Shown: positions 52,090-61,911, numbered from the stretch's first letter. The stretch is 64,000 nt of DNA from Zunongwangia endophytica (GCF_030409505.1 NZ_JAUFPZ010000002.1:2425501-2489500), one strand, 5' to 3'. The notes: generated by a model not told the origin, from the sequence alone. Numbers and translations are program-made.

Positions 52090-53067
52090 ATGTCGAAGGT
52101 TAAATATTATTACGATAGCGATACTCTTTCCTACCAAAAAATCGAACGAAAAAAAGGTCGTCGATTTGGGATTGTTTTGCTTAGCATCTTCGGAAGTTTT
52201 CTTGCCGGTTTTCTTCTATTATTAGTCTACCTGAATATTCCGCAGATCGAAACGCCCAAAGAAAAGGCACTTAAGCGAGAACTGCAAAATATGCAGTTGC
52301 AATATGGCTTGCTGAATAAAAAAATGGATCAAATCCAAAACGTGCTTGGCAATATTGAAGATCGTGACAACAACATTTACCGTTTATATTTTGAAGCAAA
52401 TCCTATCCCTGAAGAAACACGTAAAGCCGGTTTTGGAGGGATTAATCGATATAAAGATCTAGAAGGTTTCGACAACTCGAAGCTAATTTTGGAAACCACA
52501 AAAAGAATGGATGTGCTTACCAAACAACTGGTAGTACAATCTAAATCTTTAGATGAAATTGCTGATTTAGCAAAAGAAAAAGAAGATCTACTAGCAGCAA
52601 TTCCCGCCATCCAACCTGTAAAAAATGAAAATCTAACCAGAATCGCATCAGGTTATGGTTGGAGAACCGACCCTTTTACCAAGGTGAGAAAATTTCATTA
52701 TGGGATGGATTTTACTTCGCCAAGAGGAACACCGGTTTATGCTACAGGTGACGGCCGTGTAACAAGGGCCGATAATCATAGCACAGGTTACGGAAACCAT
52801 ATAAGAATCGATCATGGCTATGGCTATACCAGCCTTTACGCCCACTTATACAAATACAATATAAGAAGAGGGCAAAAGGTGAAGCGTGGTGATGTCATAG
52901 GATTTGTGGGAAGCACGGGTAGATCTGAAGCGCCACATTTACATTATGAAGTTTACAAAGATGATGAGCATATAAATCCTATCAATTTTTACTACGGAAA
53001 TCTATCTCCTGAAGAATTTGACGAAGTACTTAGAAAATCACAACAGGAAAACCAATCTCTGGATTAA
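52090..53067 (+). CDS. M23-family peptidoglycan endopeptidase, membrane anchored
   Basis: A 325-residue protein with an N-terminal membrane span (about 28-50), a coiled coil (about 60-100) and a C-terminal LytM/M23 domain (about 195-300). Zinc ligands: His in Lys-Phe-His-Tyr-Gly-Met-Asp and His/His in Ala-Pro-His-Leu-His-Tyr-Glu. The domain should cut peptide crosslinks, or activate amidases if the zinc site is inactive; here the ligands look complete. It is the first gene of a run up to 55265; its stop overlaps the MerR gene by one base. Confidence 0.88.
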   Translation: MSKVKYYYDSDTLSYQKIERKKGRRFGIVLLSIFGSFLAGFLLLLVYLNIPQIETPKEKALKRELQNMQLQYGLLNKKMDQIQNVLGNIEDRDNNIYRLYFEANPIPEETRKAGFGGINRYKDLEGFDNSKLILETTKRMDVLTKQLVVQSKSLDEIADLAKEKEDLLAAIPAIQPVKNENLTRIASGYGWRTDPFTKVRKFHYGMDFTSPRGTPVYATGDGRVTRADNHSTGYGNHIRIDHGYGYTSLYAHLYKYNIRRGQKVKRGDVIGFVGSTGRSEAPHLHYEVYKDDEHINPINFYYGNLSPEEFDEVLRKSQQENQSLD

Positions 53068-53396
53068 TGCAAGTTGACCTACCTGAAAAAAGATATTATA
53101 GCATTGGCGAAGTAGCCACGGCTTTTAAAGTAAATACTTCCCTAATACGATTTTGGGAAAAGGAGTTTGATGTTATTCAGCCGAAGAAAAATGCGAAAGG
53201 AAATCGCAAATTTACCCCAGAAGACATTAAGAACCTGGAACTTATATATCATCTTGTAAAAGAACGCGGTTTTACGCTTGAAGGAGCCAAAACTCATCTT
53301 AAAGAAGAAAAGCAAAAAACACTGAGCAATTTTGATATTGTTCGTAAATTAGAAAAAATTAAATCAAGCCTAATCAATATTAAAAATCAATTATAG
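53067..53396 (+). CDS. MerR-type helix-turn-helix protein
   Basis: A 109-residue protein with a winged helix of MerR type in residues about 9-80: Tyr-Ser-Ile-Gly-Glu-Val-Ala-Thr-Ala-Phe-Lys-Val-Asn, Ile-Arg-Phe-Trp-Glu-Lys-Glu-Phe and Arg-Lys-Phe-Thr-Pro-Glu-Asp-Ile. A short coiled coil follows. No ligand-binding domain or Cys set, so it is not a metal sensor. Small forms of this type are widespread in Bacteroidota next to M23 genes. It may regulate this operon. Confidence 0.85.
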   Translation: MQVDLPEKRYYSIGEVATAFKVNTSLIRFWEKEFDVIQPKKNAKGNRKFTPEDIKNLELIYHLVKERGFTLEGAKTHLKEEKQKTLSNFDIVRKLEKIKSSLINIKNQL

Positions 53397-53399
53397 AAA

Positions 53400-53999
53400 A
53401 TGAAAAAATGGTTAATCCCCGTAATAGTCCTAGTTGTTCTTGGAATAATAGTTTATAGTATGACTGCCGGAGTAAACAACACGGGAGTAGAACTTGAAGA
53501 AAACGCAAAAGAAGCATGGTCTAACGTAGAAAGTTCGTATCAGCGAAGAAGCGACCTTATTGGAAATCTGGTTAAAACTGTACAAGGTGCTGCCGATTTT
53601 GAAAGAGGAACTTTAACGGATGTGATAGAAGCTCGTGCAAAAGCAACTTCTGTAAACGTGGACGCTTCAAATTTAAGCGCCTCTCAAATTCAGCAATTTC
53701 AACAAGCACAAACTGGTTTATCTTCTGCATTATCCAAATTATTAGTAAGTGTAGAGCGATATCCGGATATTAAAGCAAATCAAAACTTTCTGCAATTACA
53801 AGCACAAATTGAAGGTACAGAGAATCGTATCAATGTAGCGCGTGACCGCTACAATGCTGCGGTAACCGACTTTAATACCTTCATTAGAAAATTCCCGAAT
53901 AATATATTTGCGGGAATGTTTGGCTTTGAGCGTATGGAGCGCTACCAGGCCGATGCTGGTGCTGAAAATGCTCCGGAAGTAGATTTCGACTTTAAGTAA
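53400..53999 (+). CDS. LemA family protein
   Basis: A 199-residue membrane-anchored protein. A short N-terminal span (about 5-22) precedes the LemA helical bundle. Conserved are Trp-Ser-Asn-Val-Glu-Ser-Ser-Tyr-Gln-Arg-Arg-Ser-Asp-Leu-Ile near residue 40 and Asn-Phe-Leu-Gln-Leu-Gln-Ala-Gln-Ile-Glu-Gly-Thr-Glu-Asn-Arg-Ile near 125, followed by an Arg-Tyr-Asn-Ala-Ala-Val segment. Its function is unknown; LemA genes commonly occur beside TPM-domain genes, as here. Confidence 0.92.
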   Translation: MKKWLIPVIVLVVLGIIVYSMTAGVNNTGVELEENAKEAWSNVESSYQRRSDLIGNLVKTVQGAADFERGTLTDVIEARAKATSVNVDASNLSASQIQQFQQAQTGLSSALSKLLVSVERYPDIKANQNFLQLQAQIEGTENRINVARDRYNAAVTDFNTFIRKFPNNIFAGMFGFERMERYQADAGAENAPEVDFDFK

Positions 54000-54017
54000 A
54001 CCTTTAAAATATAAACT

Positions 54018-54458
54018 ATGAGCCGCAAAGAATTTTCACTAAAGACCGAAGATGAAAATGAGATCGTAGAGGCGATTAGAATTGCCGAAAAAAGCACTTC
54101 TGGTGAAATTCGGGTTCATCTTGAAAAATCTTCTGGCGCACAGGATATTTTTGAACGTGCGATGGATGTTTTCCACAAATTAAAGATGGACAATACTAAG
54201 GAAGAAAATGGTGTGCTAATCTACGTTGCTGTAGAGGATCGTAATTTTGTGATCTACGGAGACAAAGGGATTAACGATAAAGTAGAAGATGATTTTTGGG
54301 AAAGCACAAAAGATGTAATCCTGGAACACTTCAAAAAAGGAAACTTTAAACAAGGTCTTGTTGACGGCATATTAAAAGCCGGTGAACAATTGAAAAGACA
54401 TTTTCCATGGCAGGAAGATGACGAAAATGAACTTTCAGATCAAATTTCAAGAGGATAA
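54018..54458 (+). CDS. Soluble TPM-domain protein
   Basis: A 146-residue protein with one TPM domain and neither signal peptide nor membrane span, so it is cytosolic. Support: Ser-Thr-Ser-Gly-Glu-Ile-Arg-Val-His near residue 25, Asn-Gly-Val-Leu-Ile-Tyr-Val-Ala-Val-Glu-Asp-Arg near 66 and Gly-Asp-Lys-Gly-Ile near 83. It is a diverged partner of the next, exported TPM gene, which it abuts (stop 54458, next start 54459). Confidence 0.85.
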   Translation: MSRKEFSLKTEDENEIVEAIRIAEKSTSGEIRVHLEKSSGAQDIFERAMDVFHKLKMDNTKEENGVLIYVAVEDRNFVIYGDKGINDKVEDDFWESTKDVILEHFKKGNFKQGLVDGILKAGEQLKRHFPWQEDDENELSDQISRG

Positions 54459-55265
54459 ATGTTACAACTCAATAAAAAGATTGGCCTATTAAGCCTGTTA
54501 TTGTTACTTATTAGTTTTGTTGGATTCGCACAGCGTGATATACCACCAAAACCAAGTAAACAAACAGCAGTTTACGACGAAGCTGATCTTTTAAATACTT
54601 CGGAAGAACAACGTCTTACCCAAAAGCTTATTAATTATGCCGATACAACTTCGACGCAGATTGTAGTTGCAACCATTGCTTCTCTTCAGGGAGAATACGC
54701 AGGAACCTATGCAACACACTGGGCTGAAGAATGGGGAATCGGAATGGATGGTAAAGACAACGGACTTCTTATTCTTGTTGCTGAAAAAGAAAGAAAGATT
54801 CAGATACAAACAGGTTACGGTTTAGAACCTTACATGACCGATGCTTATACTTATCAAATAATCAACAATATCATTTTGCCAGAATTTAAGCGAGATGATT
54901 ATTATACAGGTTTAGATAAAGGTACATCTGCTGTCTTTGAAGTTTTATCTGGTACGTTTAAAGGTACTCCACAAAAAAGAGGATCTTCTGGAAATTCGGC
55001 AAAACCAATCGCTTTATTTATAATAGTATTTATAGTTATTATTATTTCCCTTATCGGTAAAAATCGAGGCGGTGGTAAAGGCGGTGGTCGTCGTGGACGT
55101 AGCACGCTTATGGACGCCATTATCTTAAGTTCACTTGGTCGCGGTAGTTTTGGCGGCGGAGGATTCGGCGGTGGCTCTGGAGGTGGTTTCGGAGGCGGCG
55201 GCGGATTTGGCGGAGGCTTCGGAGGCGGAGGCTTTGGCGGAGGTGGCGCTGGCGGAAGCTGGTAA
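54459..55265 (+). CDS. Exported TPM-domain protein with Gly-rich tail
   Basis: A 268-residue protein. Signal peptide at residues about 1-25, TPM domain at about 35-165 (Val-Tyr-Asp-Glu-Ala-Asp-Leu-Leu, Asp-Asn-Gly-Leu-Leu-Ile-Leu-Val-Ala and Gly-Tyr-Gly-Leu-Glu-Pro), membrane span at about 185-203, then a 50-residue tail of Gly with Phe, ending Gly-Gly-Ser-Trp. The organisation resembles YgcG/MOLO1-like proteins. The role is unknown; TPM domains have been linked to photosystem repair and acid phosphatase activity in plants. It ends the operon, followed by a terminator. Confidence 0.9.
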   Translation: MLQLNKKIGLLSLLLLLISFVGFAQRDIPPKPSKQTAVYDEADLLNTSEEQRLTQKLINYADTTSTQIVVATIASLQGEYAGTYATHWAEEWGIGMDGKDNGLLILVAEKERKIQIQTGYGLEPYMTDAYTYQIINNIILPEFKRDDYYTGLDKGTSAVFEVLSGTFKGTPQKRGSSGNSAKPIALFIIVFIVIIISLIGKNRGGGKGGGRRGRSTLMDAIILSSLGRGSFGGGGFGGGSGGGFGGGGGFGGGFGGGGFGGGGAGGSW

Positions 55266-55305
55266 AATCTGAATAAACGAATAAAATTACTAGTAGAAAT
55301 TATAT

Positions 55306-55345
55306 AAAAAATGCCCAATCTTAAAACTAAGATTGGGCATTTTTT
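55306..55345. terminator. Strong bidirectional terminator
   Basis: Arms 55306-55323 and 55328-55345 are complementary over 18 bp with a 4-nt loop. It serves the TPM operon on the plus strand and the outer-membrane gene on the minus strand (stop at 55364). Confidence 0.85.
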
Positions 55346-55363
55346 TGTCAATTATTTAAAGTA

Positions 55364-58099
55364 CTATCTTCGTGGTCGTCGGCCTCCTCTGCCACCTCCA
55401 TAACCTTCACCTCCAAAATTCTTTAAATTATAGGTAAAACTTAGCATTGCATACTGAGTAAGAACTAAGCTATTAGTATCCTGAATATAATCTTCTCCAA
55501 TAACTCTACGGGTATTAATTACCTGATCCAATACATCATACACTTTTAGTTTGATGTTTGCTTTCTCATCCCAAAACTGATATCCTAAACTGGTATTCCA
55601 AAGTAATGAGGTGTTATCAAATTCAGAAGATACATTCCCGAACTTATTGTAGGAAATATCATTACCAAAAACTACATTTTTGGGCCAGTATGTAGTTACC
55701 TCTAATCCTGCACGCTGATTGATAAATTCCTGATCATTCAGATTACTAATACTATAACGCGAATTATTATAATCTATACCAAACTCTGGATTAACCTCAA
55801 TAACATCCTCTATAGCATAAGTAAACCTTACGGAAGGTCCAATGCCTATATTTTCTGAATTGAACTTTACACCATTAGAAAATCCTACATTTTTATTATA
55901 GCTACTATTTAAAGATAATCGATATCTAAACTCGCTATTTTCATTCTTCTTTTGCTTATTATAGAAAATACCTAAGGAAGCAGACATCGCACCGTCCACA
56001 TTTGTGTAGGTAGTTGTTCTTAAAAGTGTATTAGGATCTGTTATTGTTCTTGCTACAACACTATTTTCAGTAAAATTTAAATTGAAATAACTAAAAATAC
56101 CACTACGAGTTGAAAAATCGAAATTACGATACCCTCCTCGAATATTGTGAGTATAAGAAGGTCTCAAATCTGGATTACCAGTAACGATATTATTGGGGTT
56201 AGTTTGATCAATAACCGGCTGCAATTGTCGCACTGAAGGCACATTAGCATCTGTAGAATAATCTATCGATAAACTTTTTGATCGTTCAACCTCATACCGA
56301 ATCCTTGCTCGCATATAAAGATTATTGTAGGTATTATCGAATGAAATATCAGATAGATAATTATTATTCTCTAAAGTGGTATTTAAAAGACCAAAATTAG
56401 TATCTATTCTCCAAACATCTCCTTCATAGTTGATTCCGGCATTTGGGATATGCTGTCTACTTTTCACTTCAAAGTTACTGCTTAAGCCTTCATTTAAAAC
56501 ACTATAGTCGCCATTTTGATCAGCTTCAAACACATAGCGCTCGTTCGTGTTATTGTTTGAAGAAAAATCATATGATAAATCCAAGAAGAGATCGTCAGCC
56601 AGTACACTCCGTTGGGAAACACTAAAAGAATAATTTTCGGTGTTTCCATCTTCGTCTATATATTGATCCTGTATTTCTGTATCATTACCATTATCATCAT
56701 ACACTACTCTTTCAGAATAAAAATAATTGTCATTTTCCTGAACGTCATATGTGTTTCTAAATTCCAATTGTAGAAAAGCACCACGATTACCAAAACGTTT
56801 TATGAAATCGATATTATTACTGAAGCTAGTACTGTAGATATCTTCAGACTCGGTAGTACTTGTTGTATTTGCTAATTTCCGATCTTCATTTAAACTCTCA
56901 GAAGAAGATCCCCTTTCAGAGTTTCCAACATTTGCAGTAAATCGTGGAGAAACTGAAAGTTTTGTAAGAGTATCAAATTCGATTTCGAATCTAGCATTAG
57001 CTCTATGGCTATCATTCTTTAAATCACTATAATTTGAAGAGTTCGTAAAGAATCGTTGATCGGGTAAAATATTTTCTCTTTGTATTGTGGTTTCCTGCCT
57101 TGTATCGTTTCTTCCGAAGAAATAATCACCATTAAGCTCGTATTTATCGCTCCACTCATTAGTATAATTTAGCCCCGCATTTTCTGCTTTGGTGATGCCG
57201 CCACCACCTCCAAAAACTGAACGTGCATTGCCTCCCCCCATCATTCCGTAGACTTCATCAAAACTAAAACCTGAACTATTAATATTATTAGAACTAGCCA
57301 GAATACTTAAACGCATATCGTCTTTAAAAATATTTCCAATTGCGCTAAGCTCATAACGATCATCGGTACCACCACCGGCAGTAGCTCTCGCAAAATAGCC
57401 TTTATTCTTATCTTCTTTTATAGTAATATTTATGGTCTTATTATCTGGATCTCCTGCTTTACCGGTAAATTCTTCAGACTTAGTTTTTTCGTTTGAAACC
57501 TGAATTTTTTCTATAATCTCTTTGGGAAGATTTTTAGTCGCAATAAGCGGATCGTCGCCAAAAAACTCTTTACCGTTTACTTTAATACTGGAAACTGGTT
57601 TTCCGTTTACAGTTATTGCGCCATCAGAATCTACTTCTACGCCAGGTAATTTCTCTAGTAATTCTTCGAGGTTTGCATTTTGCCGAGTTTTAAAACTATC
57701 GGCATTAAACTCTAGAGTATCTTTTTTTAATGTTAGCGGAGGTCTTGAAGCTACCACGGTTACCTCTCCTAATTGATTATCCTCAAGTTCCATCTTCAAA
57801 TCGCCTAGGTTTTGAGTTTCCTCCTTAATCTCGACTAGCTTCTTGAATGATTTATACCCAGCAAAGGATATCAAAAGATTTAAATTCTTTTCTTTAGACG
57901 AGCCAGCGAGAGTAAATTCACCAGAACTTTCAGATATTGTATACGTCACTAAAGTACTATCTGAGACTTTTTCTACGTACACCGTCGCAGATGGAAGCGG
58001 ATTGCCATCGGGATCCAAGACCTTCCCAGACAATTCAAATTTTTGTGAGAAGCCTATCGCGCTGATAAAAATAAACGCGATTACAAAATAAAATTTCAT
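55364..58099 (-). CDS. Outer-membrane beta-barrel protein with CarboxypepD_reg and plug domains
   Basis: A 911-residue TonB-receptor-like protein. Signal peptide about 1-18 (Gly-Phe-Ser-Gln), a CarboxypepD_reg-like domain about 22-110 (Gly-Lys-Val-Leu-Asp-Pro-Asp-Gly-Asn-Pro-Leu-Pro), a plug about 120-230 (Leu-Glu-Leu-Leu-Glu-Lys-Leu-Pro-Gly-Val-Glu-Val), and a 22-strand-like barrel to about 890. It belongs to the OMP_b-brl_3 type seen in Bacteroidota. The tail is Gly-Gly-Glu-Gly-Tyr-Gly-Gly-Gly-Arg-Gly-Gly-Arg-Arg, unusual for a barrel that normally ends in an aromatic residue. No SusD partner gene lies beside it, so a polysaccharide uptake locus is not supported. Confidence 0.85.
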   Translation of the reverse strand: MKFYFVIAFIFISAIGFSQKFELSGKVLDPDGNPLPSATVYVEKVSDSTLVTYTISESSGEFTLAGSSKEKNLNLLISFAGYKSFKKLVEIKEETQNLGDLKMELEDNQLGEVTVVASRPPLTLKKDTLEFNADSFKTRQNANLEELLEKLPGVEVDSDGAITVNGKPVSSIKVNGKEFFGDDPLIATKNLPKEIIEKIQVSNEKTKSEEFTGKAGDPDNKTINITIKEDKNKGYFARATAGGGTDDRYELSAIGNIFKDDMRLSILASSNNINSSGFSFDEVYGMMGGGNARSVFGGGGGITKAENAGLNYTNEWSDKYELNGDYFFGRNDTRQETTIQRENILPDQRFFTNSSNYSDLKNDSHRANARFEIEFDTLTKLSVSPRFTANVGNSERGSSSESLNEDRKLANTTSTTESEDIYSTSFSNNIDFIKRFGNRGAFLQLEFRNTYDVQENDNYFYSERVVYDDNGNDTEIQDQYIDEDGNTENYSFSVSQRSVLADDLFLDLSYDFSSNNNTNERYVFEADQNGDYSVLNEGLSSNFEVKSRQHIPNAGINYEGDVWRIDTNFGLLNTTLENNNYLSDISFDNTYNNLYMRARIRYEVERSKSLSIDYSTDANVPSVRQLQPVIDQTNPNNIVTGNPDLRPSYTHNIRGGYRNFDFSTRSGIFSYFNLNFTENSVVARTITDPNTLLRTTTYTNVDGAMSASLGIFYNKQKKNENSEFRYRLSLNSSYNKNVGFSNGVKFNSENIGIGPSVRFTYAIEDVIEVNPEFGIDYNNSRYSISNLNDQEFINQRAGLEVTTYWPKNVVFGNDISYNKFGNVSSEFDNTSLLWNTSLGYQFWDEKANIKLKVYDVLDQVINTRRVIGEDYIQDTNSLVLTQYAMLSFTYNLKNFGGEGYGGGRGGRRPRR

Positions 58100-58216
58100 T
58101 GATTGATGTTTAAAATTTTCGGTTTAGGTTATAAACGTGGTGGTTATATCTAGTTAGACTCCGCTAAAACGAAAACGTTTAATAAAACATCATAAATTTT
58201 CTAAAAAAACATAAAA

Positions 58217-58255
58217 AAAGGATTCAAAAACCCTAAAATGGCTTAAGAATCCTTT
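58217..58255 (-). terminator. Terminator after der
   Basis: Arms 58217-58225 and 58247-58255 pair over 9 bp and on the minus strand are followed by TTTTTTT. It lies 20 bp past the der stop. Confidence 0.75.
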
Positions 58256-58275
58256 ATTAAACTATTGAAAAAATT

Positions 58276-59580
58276 TTATTTCTTTCTGAAATATACTGTA
58301 ATTGGAACTCCTTTAAAATCAAATTCCTCACGTAATTTATTCTCTATAAACCTTTTATAAGGATCTCTCACATACTGAGGAAGATTACAGAAAAATGCAA
58401 ATTGCGGTTGCGGAGTTGGCAACTGGGTACAGAATTTAATTTTCACATACTTTCCTTTATAAGCCGGTGGCGGATTATTTTCCATTATTGGGAGCATGAC
58501 ATCGTTAAGAAGCTTAGTTTTTATCTTCTTACTTCTATCCTCAAATACTTTTACGGCAGTTTCTATCGCTTTGAAAATACGCTGCTTATTCAACACAGAC
58601 ATAAAAATAATTGGCACATCTGTAAACGGTTCAATTTCCCTGCGAATTTCCTGCTCTAAAGTTTTCATGGTATTGGTTTCTTTTTCAACCAAATCCCATT
58701 TATTTACAAGTATAACTATCCCTTTACGGTTGCGTTGCGCAAGCCAGAATATATTTTGTACCTGGCCGTCAAATCCACGGGTGGCATCTAAGACGAGTAA
58801 ACAAACATCGGCATTCTCTATTGCTCTTACCGATCGCATAACCGAGTAAAACTCCAGATCTTCTTTAACTTTTGATTTTCTACGGATCCCAGCCGTATCT
58901 ACCAAATTAAATTCAAAACCGAATCTGTTGTATTTGGTATCTATAGAATCTCTAGTGGTTCCTGCAATATCAGTTACGATATATCTTTCTTCACCTATTA
59001 ATGAATTAATGAAAGAAGATTTACCAGCATTAGGACGTCCTACTACTGCAAATCTTGGAAGCTCACTTTCTTCAACATTTGTTTCTTCTGGTAAAGCTTC
59101 GATAACTGCATCTAGTAGATCTCCAGATCCACTACCATTGGTACTCGCAATAGGAAAATAATCTCCTAAACCTAAAGCGTAAAATTCTACAGCGTTCTCT
59201 AGGCGTTTATTGTTGTCTACTTTATTTACAGCAAGAAATACAGGTTTGTTTACTTTTCTAAGAAGTATTGCAACATCTTCATCCATCGGGGTTATGCCTG
59301 TCTCTACGTCTACCATAAAGATAATCACATCTGCCTCATCGATAGCGAGTTCTACCTGCTTATCAATTTCAGATTCAAAAACATCATCGCTCCCAATAAC
59401 ATACCCACCGGTATCTATTAAAGAAAACTGCCGACCATTCCAGTCTGATTTTCCATAATGACGATCGCGGGTTACACCACTCACAGAATCTACAATCGCC
59501 TCACGACGTTGTATTAAACGATTAAAAAAAGTAGATTTTCCAACATTAGGCCTCCCTACAATAGCAACAATACCACTCAT
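58276..59580 (-). CDS. der: Ribosome-associated GTPase Der (EngA)
   Basis: A 434-residue double-GTPase of 50S ribosome assembly. The first G domain starts with Gly-Arg-Pro-Asn-Val-Gly-Lys-Ser-Thr at residue 9, with Asp-Thr-Gly-Gly and Asn-Lys-Val-Asp. The second has Gly-Arg-Pro-Asn-Ala-Gly-Lys-Ser-Ser near residue 181, Asp-Thr-Ala-Gly and Asn-Lys-Trp-Asp. A KH-like domain follows (about 350-434). Length and order are standard. The other 50S/30S assembly GTPase, era, lies 1.4 kb away on the same strand. Confidence 0.98.
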   Translation of the reverse strand: MSGIVAIVGRPNVGKSTFFNRLIQRREAIVDSVSGVTRDRHYGKSDWNGRQFSLIDTGGYVIGSDDVFESEIDKQVELAIDEADVIIFMVDVETGITPMDEDVAILLRKVNKPVFLAVNKVDNNKRLENAVEFYALGLGDYFPIASTNGSGSGDLLDAVIEALPEETNVEESELPRFAVVGRPNAGKSSFINSLIGEERYIVTDIAGTTRDSIDTKYNRFGFEFNLVDTAGIRRKSKVKEDLEFYSVMRSVRAIENADVCLLVLDATRGFDGQVQNIFWLAQRNRKGIVILVNKWDLVEKETNTMKTLEQEIRREIEPFTDVPIIFMSVLNKQRIFKAIETAVKVFEDRSKKIKTKLLNDVMLPIMENNPPPAYKGKYVKIKFCTQLPTPQPQFAFFCNLPQYVRDPYKRFIENKLREEFDFKGVPITVYFRKK

Positions 59581-59662
59581 AACTAAAAATTATTTGCAAA
59601 GGTAGTATTAAACAACCGATTTAGAAACATTAAATTTTCATGAATTTAAATGTATCCTCTAG

Positions 59663-60922
59663 CTATTCAGCTGCTTGTGTATTCTGTGTTTTTTCAATTA
59701 GTTTCCCAACGGTTAATCCCTGCACTAAAATGGCAAATATTACCACAACATAAGTCATCACAAGAAAAAGATCGCGATCCATATCTTTAGTTAATCCCAG
59801 ACATAGCGCGATAGAAATTCCACCTCTTAAACCGCCCCACGTCATAATGAGATTTGTTTTTGGAATAAAACCCAGCTTCTTTCTGAAAAACTCTATCGGC
59901 AGCAACAAAGAAAGATAGCGACAAACAAGCACTACCGGAATAGCTAATAGCCCGGCAAGAATATATTCCAGATCGAACGTGAGTACCAAAATCTCCATCC
60001 CTATAAGAACAAAAAGCACCGTATTTAAAAGAATATCAATAAGCTCCCAAAATTTATCAACGTAAGTTTCCGTCATTTCAGACATAGAGGATTGTCTAAC
60101 GGTATCCTTGCCTACAAGTAAACCTGCGGTTACCATAGCTAAAGGAGCAGAAAAATGAAGTTTTTGAGCAACTGCTGTACCAACCATTACTGCAGCTAGT
60201 GTGATAATTACTTCAGTATCATAATCATCAATCGAGCGCATTAAAAGATAGGTGATATACCCAATCCCTAATCCTAAACCTACGCCTCCAATAACCTCAG
60301 CACCAAAAAGCTCAAGAATATGCATAAATCCGGTACTTTCTTCGCTACCACCAGATTCGGCAATATTAAATATGGTTAGAAAAACGACTACTCCTACTCC
60401 ATCATTAAATAAAGATTCTCCTACTATTTTTGTTTCAAGCTGTTTTGGAGCACCTGCTTTTTTTAATATTCCTAATACGGCAATAGGATCTGTAGGAGAA
60501 ATTAAAGCACCAAAGAGTAGACAATTAATAAAATCTACCTCCAAACCAAATAAAGGCAACATAAAGTATACAAGACTACCTACTAAAAATGTCGAAGTAA
60601 GCACGCCCAAAGTTGCAAACACGACAACGGGCCATCGCTGGACTTTTAATTGCTCAAAATTAGTGTGTAATGCACCGGCAAAAAGCAAAAAGCTAAGCAT
60701 AACATCAAGCAGTAATGTTCTAAAATCAAGCTGAGTAATGATATATTGCTCAATGTCGAGTAATGTATCATCAAAAAAACTAATCCCGAAAACAACTAAA
60801 CTGAATATAATTGTGATCAGCATTAAACCAATAGTAGTTGGCAACTTCAAAAATCGAACATTTACATAGCCAAAAAGTGCGGCCAATGCAATGATGATGG
60901 TTAGAATAATAAACGGACTCAT
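59663..60922 (-). CDS. Cation/proton antiporter, CPA1 (NhaP) type
   Basis: A 419-residue membrane protein with 11-12 hydrophobic spans, exchanging Na+ or K+ for protons. The CPA1 motif Leu-Phe-Asn-Asp-Gly-Val-Gly-Val-Val-Val near residue 171 and Leu-Ile-Ser-Pro-Thr-Asp-Pro-Ile-Ala near 140 mark the ion-binding site. A Gly-Gly-Leu-Arg-Gly-Gly-Ile-Ser motif lies near 370. It lacks the long C-terminal regulatory domain of some family members. It is between der and era on the same strand, probably separately transcribed. Confidence 0.9.
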   Translation of the reverse strand: MSPFIILTIIIALAALFGYVNVRFLKLPTTIGLMLITIIFSLVVFGISFFDDTLLDIEQYIITQLDFRTLLLDVMLSFLLFAGALHTNFEQLKVQRWPVVVFATLGVLTSTFLVGSLVYFMLPLFGLEVDFINCLLFGALISPTDPIAVLGILKKAGAPKQLETKIVGESLFNDGVGVVVFLTIFNIAESGGSEESTGFMHILELFGAEVIGGVGLGLGIGYITYLLMRSIDDYDTEVIITLAAVMVGTAVAQKLHFSAPLAMVTAGLLVGKDTVRQSSMSEMTETYVDKFWELIDILLNTVLFVLIGMEILVLTFDLEYILAGLLAIPVVLVCRYLSLLLPIEFFRKKLGFIPKTNLIMTWGGLRGGISIALCLGLTKDMDRDLFLVMTYVVVIFAILVQGLTVGKLIEKTQNTQAAE

Positions 60923-61026
60923 ATTTTTGCTGAAGTAATAGTTCAGCTTAAAGATATACGAATCGGTTTGGGAATCAATTTAACCAAAGTCTTTTAACGA
61001 AAGATTAAAATAACTAAATGCTAAAA

Positions 61027-61911
61027 TTAGTCTTTAGAATAACCAAAACGCTTTAATTGTCTATCGTTACTTCTCCAGTTTTTGTTCACTTTCACGTAAA
61101 GTTCTATGTGAACTTGTTTCCCAAAGAATTTCTCTAAATCGGCACGTGCCTCTACACCTACTCGCTTTAAAGCATTCCCTTTATGACCAATTATAATTCC
61201 TTTTTGTGTATCACGTTCTACCATGATCACACTACGCATCCTTATAATTTTCTCTTCTTCAAAAAACTCCTCGGTTTCTATTTCTACGGAATAAGGGATT
61301 TCTTTTTTATAATGAATTAGAATTTTCTCGCGAATAATTTCATTTACAAAAAAACGTTCCGGTTTATCGGTAAGGCTGTCTTTCGGATAAAAAGCAGGAC
61401 TTTCTGGCAACAATTCAATAATCCGGCTAAAAACTTCAGCAACATTAAATCCTTCTAAAGCTGAAATTGGATAAATTTCGGCTTTAGGAACTTTCTCTTT
61501 CCAAAGCTGCACTTGCGATTCGAGCTGCTCTTGGTGAGATTTATCAATTTTATTCAGTAATAATAAAACCGGTATGTCAGCATGAATAATTTTTCTAAAG
61601 AAAGCTTCATCTTTTAGATTCTGCTCGCCAATTTCAACCATATAAACTAACACATCGGCATCTTCAAAAGCAGATTTTACAAAATCCATCATCGATGCCT
61701 GAAGCTCGTACGCAGGTTTAATAATTCCGGGAGTATCACTTAAAACTGCCTGAAAATCTTCTCCGTTCACAATCCCCAAAATACGATGTCTTGTAGTTTG
61801 CGCTTTAGAAGTAATAATGGATAAACGCTCTCCTACAAAAGCATTCATCAATGTTGATTTTCCTACGTTGGGATTCCCAATAATATTTACAAAACCTGCT
61901 TTATGTGCCAT
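61027..61911 (-). CDS. era: GTPase Era
   Basis: A 294-residue GTPase that binds 16S rRNA near its 3' end during 30S maturation. G domain: Gly-Asn-Pro-Asn-Val-Gly-Lys-Ser-Thr near residue 12, Asp-Thr-Pro-Gly-Ile near 59, Asn-Lys-Ile-Asp near 119. The C-terminal KH domain (about 200-290) has Gly-His-Lys-Gly-Asn-Ala-Leu-Lys-Arg-Val-Gly. Length is standard. It ends the group of minus-strand genes that starts here. Confidence 0.97.
   Translation of the reverse strand: MAHKAGFVNIIGNPNVGKSTLMNAFVGERLSIITSKAQTTRHRILGIVNGEDFQAVLSDTPGIIKPAYELQASMMDFVKSAFEDADVLVYMVEIGEQNLKDEAFFRKIIHADIPVLLLLNKIDKSHQEQLESQVQLWKEKVPKAEIYPISALEGFNVAEVFSRIIELLPESPAFYPKDSLTDKPERFFVNEIIREKILIHYKKEIPYSVEIETEEFFEEEKIIRMRSVIMVERDTQKGIIIGHKGNALKRVGVEARADLEKFFGKQVHIELYVKVNKNWRSNDRQLKRFGYSKD

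Noticed and set aside
54902..55351. Pro-rich 149-residue frame on the minus strand
   Set aside because: It is the antisense image of the Gly-rich tail of the TPM protein (Gly codons GGN read as CCN).
60252..60734. 160-residue frame on the plus strand
   Set aside because: It is antisense to the antiporter gene, which has clear family motifs; composition is Ser/Thr/Pro-rich and unlike real proteins here.
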